Source: VRUE01 sp963695835 (lineage in GTDB: Bacteria > Actinomycetota > Thermoleophilia > Solirubrobacterales > 70-9). From it: a stretch of DNA of 64,000 bases. The notes below the pieces were generated by a model, which worked only from the letters and a program-made list of their open reading frames with translations, was not told the origin of the DNA and searched no databases. The stretch is taken from positions 310,001-374,000 of the forward strand of contig CAVOHR010000002.1 in the NCBI GenBank assembly GCA_963695835.1. Direction: 5' to 3'. Each line of letters opens with the position of its first letter. Position 1 is the first letter of the stretch. The translations under genes were made by a program, and so were the position numbers. Positions 24,395-32,311 of the stretch are shown here, piece after piece.

Positions 24395-25480
24395 TTATGA
24401 CCAGGAGCACTTAGTTGCATTGCCCGGTCCATCCTCTTCGCTTGCACAGCGGGCGACGTAGCTATCCCCTGCTGAAAAGTCTGCCCCTTTGAACTCAGGC
24501 CGAGCAATCGCTGACCGGCAAATATCGTAAAACTGCTCGTGTCCGTATCGCGTCGGATGCCGCCCCTTCCAAACCAAGAAATCGGCCTCAACCGTGTAGC
24601 GCAGATTCGGTGATGAGCGATAGTAGGCGGCCGACACGTCGTAATCGGACTGGATGCCGCTGATCGTGTAGTCAGCGAAGCTCGGGGTTCTCGAGAGGGA
24701 CTTGGCTCTTGCGCGAAGTCCTTGCCAGATCGCCCATTCTCCACGGGGGGCGGTGTTGGTGGTTTGTGGCGAGTAGTCCTTGACGCTCGGAAAGGCCGTG
24801 CCAGCCCAAGTCAACGTTCTCCAGTCTCCTATCTGCGGTATCGAGTTGATGATGGCCACGGCCGCGAGGGTCATCGGGGCCGTCTGGTCTGACGCTACCT
24901 CACCGAAATCGAGAACGAGATCGGCGTCCTCGACGCCGACTCCGAGGTGCTCCAGAAGGTCAGTCGATTCCTTGATCGCAGCCTCAACGTCGTCAAAGTC
25001 CTCGCTATCGAGGCGGACGCAGACTCCGCATTGATCTTGTGCGACCACAGACTGGATCGCGTCCTGAAAGTCACCGTCACGACTTGGGCTAGTAACCGGG
25101 ATTGCCTTCAAGTGGAGGTTTCGAACCTCGTGGAAAACGACCTCGACGGGATGGCGACCACCGCCCACCGCAAGCGAAGACGGCAACAGGCCCAACTCAA
25201 GAAAGAAAGGTCGATCAGGACCCCAGGATCGTTCAATCCTTCCCGCCACTCCGACAATGCTCGGATCTGGCGTCCCGGGGCCGGCATCCCCCTCGTCAGG
25301 GTCCCAGGCGATGGGGGGCAGCTCGATAAAAGGCGTAAGCGAATTGTTGACTGAATCGATTACCTCGCCTAGAGCCCAGAACTCTGCCTGCTTGCCCCTG
25401 AGGATCGGTACGTAGTGGTCTGCGTTGAACACAGCTAAAGCCTTTCTTGATCTTGCGGCATTTCCAACCGCCAATTTCAA
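24395..25480 (-). CDS. Beta-family (sce7725-like) protein, C-terminus altered by the IS
   Basis: 361 residues from a TTG start at 25480, 12 bases after the stop of the ATPase gene; a GTG at 'VFNADHY' is an alternative start. 'FNADHYVPILRGKQAEFWAL' and 'LTPFIELPP' are typical of the phage T4 beta-protein domain (PF14350) and the related sce7725 family, which is TIM-barrel-like. Its last four residues (CSWS) are coded by the IS end. Joining the flanks across the IS gives a C-terminus 'KWRQAGVSHHLAAVV' plus nine residues, ending at 22982 antisense to the sce7726 gene. Likely partner of the ATPase upstream and the nuclease-like gene across the IS. Confidence 0.78.
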   Translation of the reverse strand: MKLAVGNAARSRKALAVFNADHYVPILRGKQAEFWALGEVIDSVNNSLTPFIELPPIAWDPDEGDAGPGTPDPSIVGVAGRIERSWGPDRPFFLELGLLPSSLAVGGGRHPVEVVFHEVRNLHLKAIPVTSPSRDGDFQDAIQSVVAQDQCGVCVRLDSEDFDDVEAAIKESTDLLEHLGVGVEDADLVLDFGEVASDQTAPMTLAAVAIINSIPQIGDWRTLTWAGTAFPSVKDYSPQTTNTAPRGEWAIWQGLRARAKSLSRTPSFADYTISGIQSDYDVSAAYYRSSPNLRYTVEADFLVWKGRHPTRYGHEQFYDICRSAIARPEFKGADFSAGDSYVARCASEEDGPGNATKCSWS

Positions 25481-25492
25481 TCTCTCGTACGC

Positions 25493-27415
25493 CTACGCCG
25501 CGCGACGGCCAAACTTCCCACCGATTCGTGGCGCAATTACCGCCTCCTCACCAATCAGACCCAGCAGAGCCATCGTGAGCGCTGCCTCCGAGCGGAGCTC
25601 GCGCTCCACCGTGCTGCTCGGCAAAACGGACTTGAGATGCTCGCTGTGAGCGACCTTCGCCACGGCGATCTCGCCATAGGTAGCGATCACCTCCGCTGCA
25701 ACCTGATCAGCTAGGTGGTCGCCATACTGCGCCTGCCAGTGAGCGACCTCCTCCTCCATCACCGGATGCTCGATGTTGATCAGGACAGCTCCCTCAGGAT
25801 GATCCGGGTGGTTGGGCGCCCAAGCGGCGAGCATACCTTCACCGACATCCCCTGCTCGAACCGACTCCCAGGTAGGAATGCCGCCAGCGACCCGTGAGCG
25901 AGTTGCAGCCACTGTCCCTGGGGAAGAGCCGGTGTTGCGCGCGCCACTCGTTCCTCCCGCTCTCTCGCCACTCCCACTACTTTTCCCCGCGTTGGATCGC
26001 TTGATCGCCCGCGGCATCGATCCGGCCTGTGAGGGATCGACTTTCAGTTTGCCGCCCTTCCGCGCGCGAAGCTTGAACATGCGCCAGCGCGAACCGAAAC
26101 GCTCAGCGAGACGCTCCTTCCATGACTCATCCTTGATCGTCCCGCTGCCGCCAGCGCGTGCATCACGAATCGCCGCGCGAATCGGCTCGGGCATGTTCTC
26201 CGCGAACTCGGCGCCCCAATCATTCATCGGCAACTGATCTCCGGCGTGTGGGCCACCCATGATGAGAAGCGAGTTTCGATCGCCACGCGGATACACGCCA
26301 TGCTTGCCATCCTTCTCGTCAAAGACAGGCGGACGTAAAATCAGCCAAAGCTTTGACCGCACCGCTCCCTCCAAAACTCCGAACGAACGGTAGGTAGAGT
26401 GGTGATTGGTTACGTCGTAGAGCTCGCGCTCATAGAGAGCGGCAATGTAGCCACCCTGCGCGGCGTAAGACTGGATTCCGGGACGATCACCGTCCCAAAG
26501 GTACCAATCAACGTACGTTCCGCCACCGACTGGCTCACTACCAGATGCTTTGAGGTCTCCCTTTTTAAAGGAGGCAACTGGATACTCGATGTAGTACTTG
26601 GCCCCTTCGATGGTACGCCGATTGGTTCGGCGATCAGCACCACCGGTGACGTGTGCCATCTCCTCTGAGACGGGCCATGTTTTTGCATCCGAACTGCGAA
26701 GCTCGTCGACAGTAATTTGGGTCTCGGCGTCGACCTCCCAGATACGCCGATTTAGGTAGGTGGAGATACCCTTGATGTCGGACTCGTTGGGGCGATTCGG
26801 GTCACCAACAACCGTGCTGGCGTTTCTGTCGTCGCCAAGCAGAACGATCACGGTACCGTGATCTGCGATCCAATCCGGCTTAATCGACGCCCAATCGCAA
26901 CCGTGATCGCTGTCCACAAACGGCGTCACGACTTCGTCAATCCGGACCTCGTTCGTGTCAGGGTCAACTGCTTCGAAATTACGCAATCCGAACTCACCGG
27001 TGGTCGGATCGGCCATGACCCAGATCATTGCCGCATCCCCATCTACCCAAGAGATGACAACCAGTCCAAAGCGATTCCAGGGGAGCAGCGACGACTTCGC
27101 ACCAATGCCAAAATTCTCGTGCAGGCCACCGATTGGCTTCCCACCACCACCCCAAACGTTAAAGAAGCCGACTAGCTGCTCCGGCGTCATACCCCTGCCA
27201 TCGTCAGCAATCAGGCGACGGTAGATCCCGAGCTCCTGGACAGCCTGCCACTCAATGCCAAAATCAATTCGCTTCGCACCCGCCTCAAGCGAGTTAATTA
27301 GGGTCTCCCGGACCCACTGATGCTCGCCGCCCTCGCGGTAAACCCGCTCGACGTGGTGCTGGATTCCAGACGCCTCCATCGGCGTCACAGACATACGCGA
27401 TTCTCGCGTGCTCAT
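25493..27415 (-). CDS. GHKL-type ATPase (Hsp90/MutL/MORC-like fold)
   Basis: 640 residues from ATG 27415; the frame continues upstream only as antisense of the transglycosylase gene. The GHKL fold is clear: N-box 'RETLINSLEAGA' (36-47), G1 'DDGRGM' (71-76), G2 'GGLHENFGIGAKSS' (96-109). Middle and C-terminal parts (about 250-640) match nothing I know, with 'INIEHPVMEEEVAHW' and 'AVAKVAHSEHL' near the end. It is not a histidine kinase (no H-box or receiver) and lacks MutL endonuclease motifs. It is first in an operon with the beta-family protein. GHKL ATPases occur as switches in several defence systems, so that role is an inference from context. Confidence 0.82.
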   Translation of the reverse strand: MSTRESRMSVTPMEASGIQHHVERVYREGGEHQWVRETLINSLEAGAKRIDFGIEWQAVQELGIYRRLIADDGRGMTPEQLVGFFNVWGGGGKPIGGLHENFGIGAKSSLLPWNRFGLVVISWVDGDAAMIWVMADPTTGEFGLRNFEAVDPDTNEVRIDEVVTPFVDSDHGCDWASIKPDWIADHGTVIVLLGDDRNASTVVGDPNRPNESDIKGISTYLNRRIWEVDAETQITVDELRSSDAKTWPVSEEMAHVTGGADRRTNRRTIEGAKYYIEYPVASFKKGDLKASGSEPVGGGTYVDWYLWDGDRPGIQSYAAQGGYIAALYERELYDVTNHHSTYRSFGVLEGAVRSKLWLILRPPVFDEKDGKHGVYPRGDRNSLLIMGGPHAGDQLPMNDWGAEFAENMPEPIRAAIRDARAGGSGTIKDESWKERLAERFGSRWRMFKLRARKGGKLKVDPSQAGSMPRAIKRSNAGKSSGSGERAGGTSGARNTGSSPGTVAATRSRVAGGIPTWESVRAGDVGEGMLAAWAPNHPDHPEGAVLINIEHPVMEEEVAHWQAQYGDHLADQVAAEVIATYGEIAVAKVAHSEHLKSVLPSSTVERELRSEAALTMALLGLIGEEAVIAPRIGGKFGRRAA

Positions 27416-27460
27416 AGTGCCTCGCTTTCCCCAAGGGACGCAACCGCCGCTTGAGATTTG

Positions 27461-27519
27461 GCTAGAACCACCCGGCCCTAGCGGGCTATGTTCTGCGCTA
27501 GGCCGATATTGCCTAGAAC
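27461..27519 (-). promoter_or_regulatory. Repeats in front of the GHKL ATPase operon
   Basis: The 170-base gap before the ATPase start holds the pair ggccctagcg (27474-27483) / cgctaggcc (27496-27504) and direct repeats gctagaac (27461-27468) and cctagaac (27512-27519). The symmetry suggests an operator overlapping the promoter; no binding protein is identified. Confidence 0.4.
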
Positions 27520-27585
27520 GATGTTCAAGGTACCACCTTGTGCGGTCGCTTATCGGTGCGGCGCGACCTCGACAAGACACGCTAA

Positions 27586-28905
27586 TCATGCGACCAGCCT
27601 CACTTCGAAGCTCGGGACGACGAGCGCCCCCGCGCCGCCGAGCAGGGCGAGGATGCGGCTTACGTAGGCCTGGGTCTCGGGGTAGGCGGGGACGCAGTGG
27701 CAGGCTTCGACCGGGGCCGGGCCGGCGTTGTAGGCGGCCAGGGCCAGTTGCGGGGAGCCGAGCTGGCGGATCAGGTCGGACATCAGGTGGGCCTGGGCGT
27801 CCATCGCTTCGGCCGGGTCGAAGGGATCGGCGAGGCCGTAGGACGCCGCCGTCGAGGGGATGAACTGGGCGATGCCCTGGGCGCCGGCCGGGGAGACGGC
27901 GAAGGGATTGAAGTTCGACTCGGCCATCAGCTGGGCGGCGAGCAGGGCGGCGGAGACGCTCCAGCGAGCCGCGGCGCGGAGCAGCGGGGCGCGGAAGCGG
28001 GGCGGGACGAAGGAGGGCAGGCCGGCGGCGCCGGCGACGGAGCCGTCGCCCCCGCCCGCGCCGACGGCGTTGCCCGCCTCCGAGCAGGGCGGCGGGCCGG
28101 CCGTGTAGCCGTAGTGCCAGGCCTCCCACGAGTAGCGCTGGAGGAAGCCGAAGTGGCCGGCGTTGGCCGCCAGCCAGCCGTAGGCCGATTCCGGCCCGAG
28201 GTCGAGCTCGGTCGCGCAGCGGTGCAGCGAGTGGCCCGGCGGCGCCACCCATTGCGGGTCGGGATGGGCGGCGAACAGGGCGGCCTGTTCGGCGTCGGAG
28301 CGGAAGGCCGAGTTGACGATCAGGGAGACGCCCGACCGGGCCGCCGCTGCCGCCATCCGGTCGAAGGCGGCGGCGACGTCCGGTCGCATCCCGTGGCCCT
28401 GGCGGTAGAGGAGCGAGCCGCTGTAGCCGCCGCCGCTCGCGATCGCCGGCATTCCGCCGCCGCCGGTCGCGGGCGCCGCGGCTTCGGCGACCGCCGAGGA
28501 TTCGACCCGGTGCGCGTCGACGCTCGCGATGACCACAGCCTTGACCCGAACCGGGGCGAAGGAGGCCGCGTCCGGGAACGACACCCGGAGGCGCCTCGCC
28601 GCGACCCCGTTCGCCCTCGCCGCCTCGCCCGCCGCCGCGCGCGCCCGCAGCAGGTAGACGAGCTTCTCCATGTGCGCCGGGTCCGGCAGCCCGTTCGGCA
28701 GGGTCGGCGGCGCCAGCAGCCGCGGCAGGTCGTCACGCATCGAGCGGGCCGCCGAGATCGCGGCCAGGTCGGCGGCCCGCTGCGCCCGCCCCTTTCCCGT
28801 GATCGCGCCGGCGATCGCGACCAGCGCCAGCGCCGCGACGATCAGCGCGAAGGCGCCGCCGATCGCCAGCAGCAGCGCCTGCCCCTCCTCCCTGCGAATC
28901 GCCAT
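27586..28905 (-). CDS. TadG-like / VanY-like / lytic transglycosylase fusion
   Basis: 439 residues in three parts. Residues 1-60 are a TadE/TadG-like pilus-assembly N-terminus ('REEGQALLLAIGGAFALIV', one helix). Residues about 155-270 are a VanY-type DD-carboxypeptidase ('SAFRSDAEQ', 'GHSLHRCATELDLG', 'WEAWHYGY', with the Zn-binding His/Asp). Residues about 300-439 are an SLT transglycosylase with the catalytic Glu in 'LMAESNFNP' (about 329). It should cut wall peptides and glycans outside the membrane, perhaps for a Tad pilus. Its 3' end is repeated twice downstream, so it anchors the accretion island. A 28-bp leader shared with the TadE gene lies 15 bases upstream. Confidence 0.85.
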   Translation of the reverse strand: MAIRREEGQALLLAIGGAFALIVAALALVAIAGAITGKGRAQRAADLAAISAARSMRDDLPRLLAPPTLPNGLPDPAHMEKLVYLLRARAAAGEAARANGVAARRLRVSFPDAASFAPVRVKAVVIASVDAHRVESSAVAEAAAPATGGGGMPAIASGGGYSGSLLYRQGHGMRPDVAAAFDRMAAAAARSGVSLIVNSAFRSDAEQAALFAAHPDPQWVAPPGHSLHRCATELDLGPESAYGWLAANAGHFGFLQRYSWEAWHYGYTAGPPPCSEAGNAVGAGGGDGSVAGAAGLPSFVPPRFRAPLLRAAARWSVSAALLAAQLMAESNFNPFAVSPAGAQGIAQFIPSTAASYGLADPFDPAEAMDAQAHLMSDLIRQLGSPQLALAAYNAGPAPVEACHCVPAYPETQAYVSRILALLGGAGALVVPSFEVRLVA

Positions 28906-28920
28906 GCCCGGAGCCTGCCG

Positions 28921-28949
28921 GGCGCCGGCGCGCGTGTGGCGCGCTCAAT
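28921..28949 (-). promoter_or_regulatory. Shared tad leader element, copy 1
   Basis: 28 of 29 bases match 38229-38257, including a GC-rich core of 24 identical bases, and both copies end exactly 15 bases before the start codon of a Tad-type gene. It has internal dyad symmetry (gcgcc...ggcgc). A common promoter or leader is likely. Confidence 0.55.
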
Positions 28950-28984
28950 CGAAGAATTCAGCGCAAGAAGTGGAACGAAGGAGA

Positions 28985-30517
28985 CTACGGTTGCCCGGGC
29001 GGCAGGCCCTGCTTGCGAATCTGCACCGCCGCCCTGGCGATGCCCTGCTCCAGCTCGTTGGCGCCTTCGGCGATCGAGACGCTCGGCTGCTCCGGCGCGC
29101 GCGGCCTCGCGCGCAGGAACGGCACGTGGTCGACGAACCAGTCGACCGCTCCCCAGAACCACTCGCCGGCGCCCTCCAACCCTTCCCCTTCGCCCTCCTC
29201 GAGCTCCAGCAGCGCCGGGACGCTCGCCTGCGGATCGACGAGCCGCCGGCCGATCTGGCCCGCCCACCAGCCGGTGACGGCGTCAATCGACGCGTCGGGC
29301 ACCGGCGGCGCCTCGCGCGGCGCCGGTTCGGTCAGCAGGTGGCCCAGATGAGCCGCCGAGGCGACCCGCGCGGGCAGGCCGCTGAAGTCGCCATCGGCGA
29401 AGCGCAGGAGGATCGTCTTGATCAGCGTGGTGTGGTCGTAGAGGAACCTCGGCTCGTTGTCCTGCGCCGAGCCGTAGGCGGCGCCGGGCTTGACGAAGGG
29501 CGAGACGACGATCGCCGGCACGCGCGGTCCGAAGACCTCGAACTCGGCCCGCTCGGTGAACTCCCGCGGAAGGTCGCTGTCCGCGGGGCTGCGATGGTCG
29601 TAGAACCCTCCGTGCTCGTCGTAGACGATCACGAGCATCGTCTTCCGCCACAGCGACTGCTTGGACCGCAGCATGTTGTAGATCTTCAGCACGAAGCTCT
29701 GGGCCGCCATCACGTCGGTCGGCGGGTGATCGTCGTCGGCGCCCGTCAACCCCCCGAGATCGACGAAGTTGGGGTCGATCCAGGCGACGTTCGGAAGTTC
29801 GCCGGAGCGGATGTCGCCATACAGCGTGCGTGGCTGGATCGTCGTCGGCTTCTCGACGTGGGCGAAGTTGTCCTCCCAACCGACGCGGTAGTCGCCGTCG
29901 ACCAGCCGCAGCGACCCCGGGTCGGAGGAGTACCAGCGCCAGCTGACGGCGTCGGGAATCGAGCGCACGAACGAGGTCCGGTCGTAGAGGGGAATCGTCG
30001 TGTTGCTCGTTTCCCTCGCCTCCCCGGCGAGCGAGGCGATGCGGTTGGGCCAGGTGGATCCCGGCACGGAGCAGAACCAGCGGTCGCAGACGGCGAAATG
30101 CTCGGCGAAGAAGTCGAAGACGGGAACGTTGGACGCCTCCTGGTAGAGCATCGGGTCGCCCGGTTTCGTACATGTGGAGTCGGGGTCTCGCGTGGAGACG
30201 TAGCTGGCGACGAAGCCGCCCATCTCGTCTTCCATCTGTTCGGTCACGCAGGGCCCCGAATGACAGGGGTCCTGCGCCTTGACCAGCACCCGGTCCTTGC
30301 CGAACGGCTCGATCGGGTACGTGTCTTCGCCGAGCTTGTTGAAGTTCGCCTCCGGCCCCGTCAGGCCGTCGACGTCGGTGCGGGCGCCGCCCCCGCCGCC
30401 GGCCGGCAGCGACAGGTACCCGAGCATGTGATCGAAGGAGCGGTTCTCCAGCATGAGGACGACGATGTGGTCGACCTTTCGCAGGTTCTTGCTCGCCTCG
30501 TCCATTTGCGCCTCCAT
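28985..30517 (-). CDS. Phosphoesterase of the phospholipase C/acid phosphatase family
   Basis: 510 residues (506 if translation starts at ATG 30505, which has the better site, ggagg 5 bases upstream). The N-terminal 'IVVLMLENRSFDHMLGYL' is the signature of the PF04185 phosphoesterase family. The later metal/active-site stretches 'PNRIASLAGE', 'VIVYDEHGGFYDH', 'FGPRVPAIVVSPF' and 'YDHTTLIKTIL' are all present. There is no signal peptide, unlike secreted phospholipases C. The substrate could be phospholipids or phosphomonoesters. It is divergent from the gene pair at 30,599 with 81 bases between starts. Confidence 0.85.
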   Translation of the reverse strand: MEAQMDEASKNLRKVDHIVVLMLENRSFDHMLGYLSLPAGGGGGARTDVDGLTGPEANFNKLGEDTYPIEPFGKDRVLVKAQDPCHSGPCVTEQMEDEMGGFVASYVSTRDPDSTCTKPGDPMLYQEASNVPVFDFFAEHFAVCDRWFCSVPGSTWPNRIASLAGEARETSNTTIPLYDRTSFVRSIPDAVSWRWYSSDPGSLRLVDGDYRVGWEDNFAHVEKPTTIQPRTLYGDIRSGELPNVAWIDPNFVDLGGLTGADDDHPPTDVMAAQSFVLKIYNMLRSKQSLWRKTMLVIVYDEHGGFYDHRSPADSDLPREFTERAEFEVFGPRVPAIVVSPFVKPGAAYGSAQDNEPRFLYDHTTLIKTILLRFADGDFSGLPARVASAAHLGHLLTEPAPREAPPVPDASIDAVTGWWAGQIGRRLVDPQASVPALLELEEGEGEGLEGAGEWFWGAVDWFVDHVPFLRARPRAPEQPSVSIAEGANELEQGIARAAVQIRKQGLPPGQP

Positions 30518-30557
30518 GAAGTCCGCTCCGGCCAGTTCGGTACCGGAAACATACGAC

Positions 30558-30563
30558 TACAAT
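30558..30563 (+). promoter_or_regulatory. Candidate -10 box for the MBL-fold operon
   Basis: tacaat lies 41 bases before the GTG at 30599 in an unusually AT-rich stretch (30545-30575). A ribosome binding site (ggaggt) follows at 30581-30586. No convincing -35 box is visible. Confidence 0.35.
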
Positions 30564-30598
30564 ACAAATAGGAGTAACAGGAGGTATCCTGATCGCTC

Positions 30599-31141
30599 GT
30601 GGCGAGGAGGACCGCTAAAGCGAGGCGTGGCTCGCCGTGGAAGCCGCCGGCCCTGGCCGAGCTGTCGGGCCGTGAGCTGAGCGGCCTCAAGTACGTGGTC
30701 GTCGAGGAGCGGGTCGACGACACGATCGGCCTGCTGGTCTCCGACTGGCCCCGCGGCGGCGCCGGCGGCCAGCCGGTCTTCGGCGCGGATTGCGGCGAGG
30801 AGGAGGTCTGCGTCGACCGGCTCGCGCTGCAGCGCAGGCTGGCGAAGCGGCGGATCCCGAAATCGGTGGAGCCGGGCGGCAGCGCGCGGGCGACGCGGCA
30901 GGCGCTGCGACAGCGGGACGTGGTCGTCGGCGACGTCTACGCGATCAGGCTCGCCGCCGGGGGCGATCCGCAGCAGGCCGTCGACGAGATCGGGATCGAG
31001 CGGTGGATCGAGGACGTGATCGACATCACCGCCGAAGGCCGCGAATCGGCAAAGGCGGCCACCTACGAAGCGCTCACCCCACCGCTCAAGCAGGACGTCG
31101 TCAAGGCTCTTCGCCGCAAGCGGGACCGGTCGTCACGATGA
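30599..31141 (+). CDS. Unknown protein paired with an MBL-fold enzyme
   Basis: 180 residues from a GTG start. I recognise no domain. The middle is acidic and Cys-containing ('FGADCGEEEVCVDRLAL') and the ends are basic; there are no membrane helices or signal peptide. Its last codons overlap the start of the MBL-fold gene by 4 bases (ATGA), so the two are translationally coupled and probably act together. The ribosome binding site ggaggt is 12 bases before the start, a little far. Confidence 0.65.
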   Translation: MARRTAKARRGSPWKPPALAELSGRELSGLKYVVVEERVDDTIGLLVSDWPRGGAGGQPVFGADCGEEEVCVDRLALQRRLAKRRIPKSVEPGGSARATRQALRQRDVVVGDVYAIRLAAGGDPQQAVDEIGIERWIEDVIDITAEGRESAKAATYEALTPPLKQDVVKALRRKRDRSSR

Positions 31142-32301
31142 GCGCCAAAGCCGCCGCCCCGGCCACCGCCGACGTCCCCGCGTCGCGGTTCGCGGCCGCG
31201 GGTGGGTTCAGGCAGGGCATCGAGGCGGACGACCTGGTCCACTTCGTCGTCAACGTCGGTGACGGCGACACCCAGATCCTCTTGCTGCCCGAGGAGGAAC
31301 GCAGCGACAAGACCAGCTCACGCAAGGCGATCGTGGTCGACGTCGTCGCCGGCGGCAAGCTCGATCGCCTGATCGACGCCCTGCAGAAGGAAGGGCTTCT
31401 CGGCAGCGGCGGTCAGCCGCTCGAGCTCGTCGTCGCCACCCATCCGCACGCCGACCACATCTCGGGCATGGGCAGCTTCCTCGCCAAGCGCAAAGGCGAG
31501 ATCGGCTCCTTCATGGAGCCCGGCTTCTTCATGCCGACGGCGAGCTACTTCCGCATGATGGACGCGCTCGCCGGCGCGCCCGAGATCGACCACCTGCAGC
31601 CGAGCAGCGGCACCGTCCGCTTCATCGACCAGGTGAAAGTCACCGTCCTGGCGCCCGGCGTCGGGCTCAAGGGCCGCTACGACAGCTACGGCATCGACCC
31701 GAACAACAGCTCGGTCGCGCTCAAGGTCGACTTCCCCGCCCGCCGCTACTACCTGCGGGGGAAGGACGGCAGCTTCGACAAGCTCCCCAACGGGGCCAGC
31801 CTGCTGCTCGGCGCCGACGCGCAGACGCTTTCCTGGTCGCAGGTGCTGGTCGACTTCCCGCAGCTCGCGGTGGACAACTCGGCCGTCGCCGAGGCGCTGC
31901 GCAAGGCGCGCGGCGTCGAACCGCTGCGGGCCGACGTCTTCAAGGTCCCCCACCACGGCTCGAAGCACGGACTCAACCTGGAGCTGGTCGAGGAGGTCGA
32001 TCCGGGCGTCAGCGTCGTCTCCTCGGTGGGTGGCGGGGGCAAGTACAACTTCCCCCACCGGGTGGCGCTGGAAGAGCTGCGCGAGGGGCTGGAGAAGACG
32101 ACCGGGAGCGGCGCCGCGCACTCGCCCGACTACGAGCTGGGGATCCACTTCACCTGCGGTCGCGAGGCGGGGAGCGGAAAGGCGCTCGGCACGGTCGCGG
32201 TGGCGATCGGCCCGACCGGTGGCAAGCGCGAGGTCTGGCGCTTCGGCGACGAGCCCGGGGACACGGTCGACCTCGCCGCCGGGCGGCGGTTCAAGGCCTG
32301 A
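31138..32301 (+). CDS. MBL-fold metallohydrolase, ComEC C-terminal-like
   Basis: 387 residues from ATG 31138. The metallo-beta-lactamase metal motif 'THPHADHISGM' and the later 'VPHHGSKHG' are those of the ComEC/Rec2 hydrolase domain, but the membrane pore part of ComEC is absent, so this is a free-standing soluble enzyme. The fold binds two metals and in this branch probably hydrolyses nucleic acid or another phosphodiester. The unknown 180-residue protein upstream is its likely partner. Convergent with the oxidoreductase operon, with 10 bases between the ends. Confidence 0.82.
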   Translation: MSAKAAAPATADVPASRFAAAGGFRQGIEADDLVHFVVNVGDGDTQILLLPEEERSDKTSSRKAIVVDVVAGGKLDRLIDALQKEGLLGSGGQPLELVVATHPHADHISGMGSFLAKRKGEIGSFMEPGFFMPTASYFRMMDALAGAPEIDHLQPSSGTVRFIDQVKVTVLAPGVGLKGRYDSYGIDPNNSSVALKVDFPARRYYLRGKDGSFDKLPNGASLLLGADAQTLSWSQVLVDFPQLAVDNSAVAEALRKARGVEPLRADVFKVPHHGSKHGLNLELVEEVDPGVSVVSSVGGGGKYNFPHRVALEELREGLEKTTGSGAAHSPDYELGIHFTCGREAGSGKALGTVAVAIGPTGGKREVWRFGDEPGDTVDLAAGRRFKA

Positions 32302-32311
32302 GCCGGCCGCC

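Larger units (their letters stand above)
23058..24411 (+). mobile_element. IS630-family insertion sequence
   Basis: About 1.35 kb, flanked by TA on both sides (23056-23057 and 24412-24413), as expected for IS630 elements. The ends start gtgctcc / agtgctcc and match over roughly 15 of 21 positions. It carries one transposase in two frames and a palindromic repeat (24320-24365) between the transposase stop and the right end. It sits where the 3' ends of the sce7726-like and beta-family genes overlapped. Confidence 0.85.

Noticed and set aside
25493..27415. GHKL ATPase as a two-component histidine kinase
   Set aside because: There is no His-containing dimerisation box, sensor or membrane segment, and no response regulator nearby; the G1/G2 pattern fits Hsp90/MutL-type ATPases better.
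27586..28950. Prophage lysis module
   Set aside because: The wall hydrolases are joined to a TadG-like domain and no holin, tail or capsid gene is present.
27697..29277. Long rightward open frame of over 500 codons
   Set aside because: It is antisense to the transglycosylase and phosphoesterase genes; its Arg/Gly-rich, low-complexity product is typical of GC-rich shadow frames.
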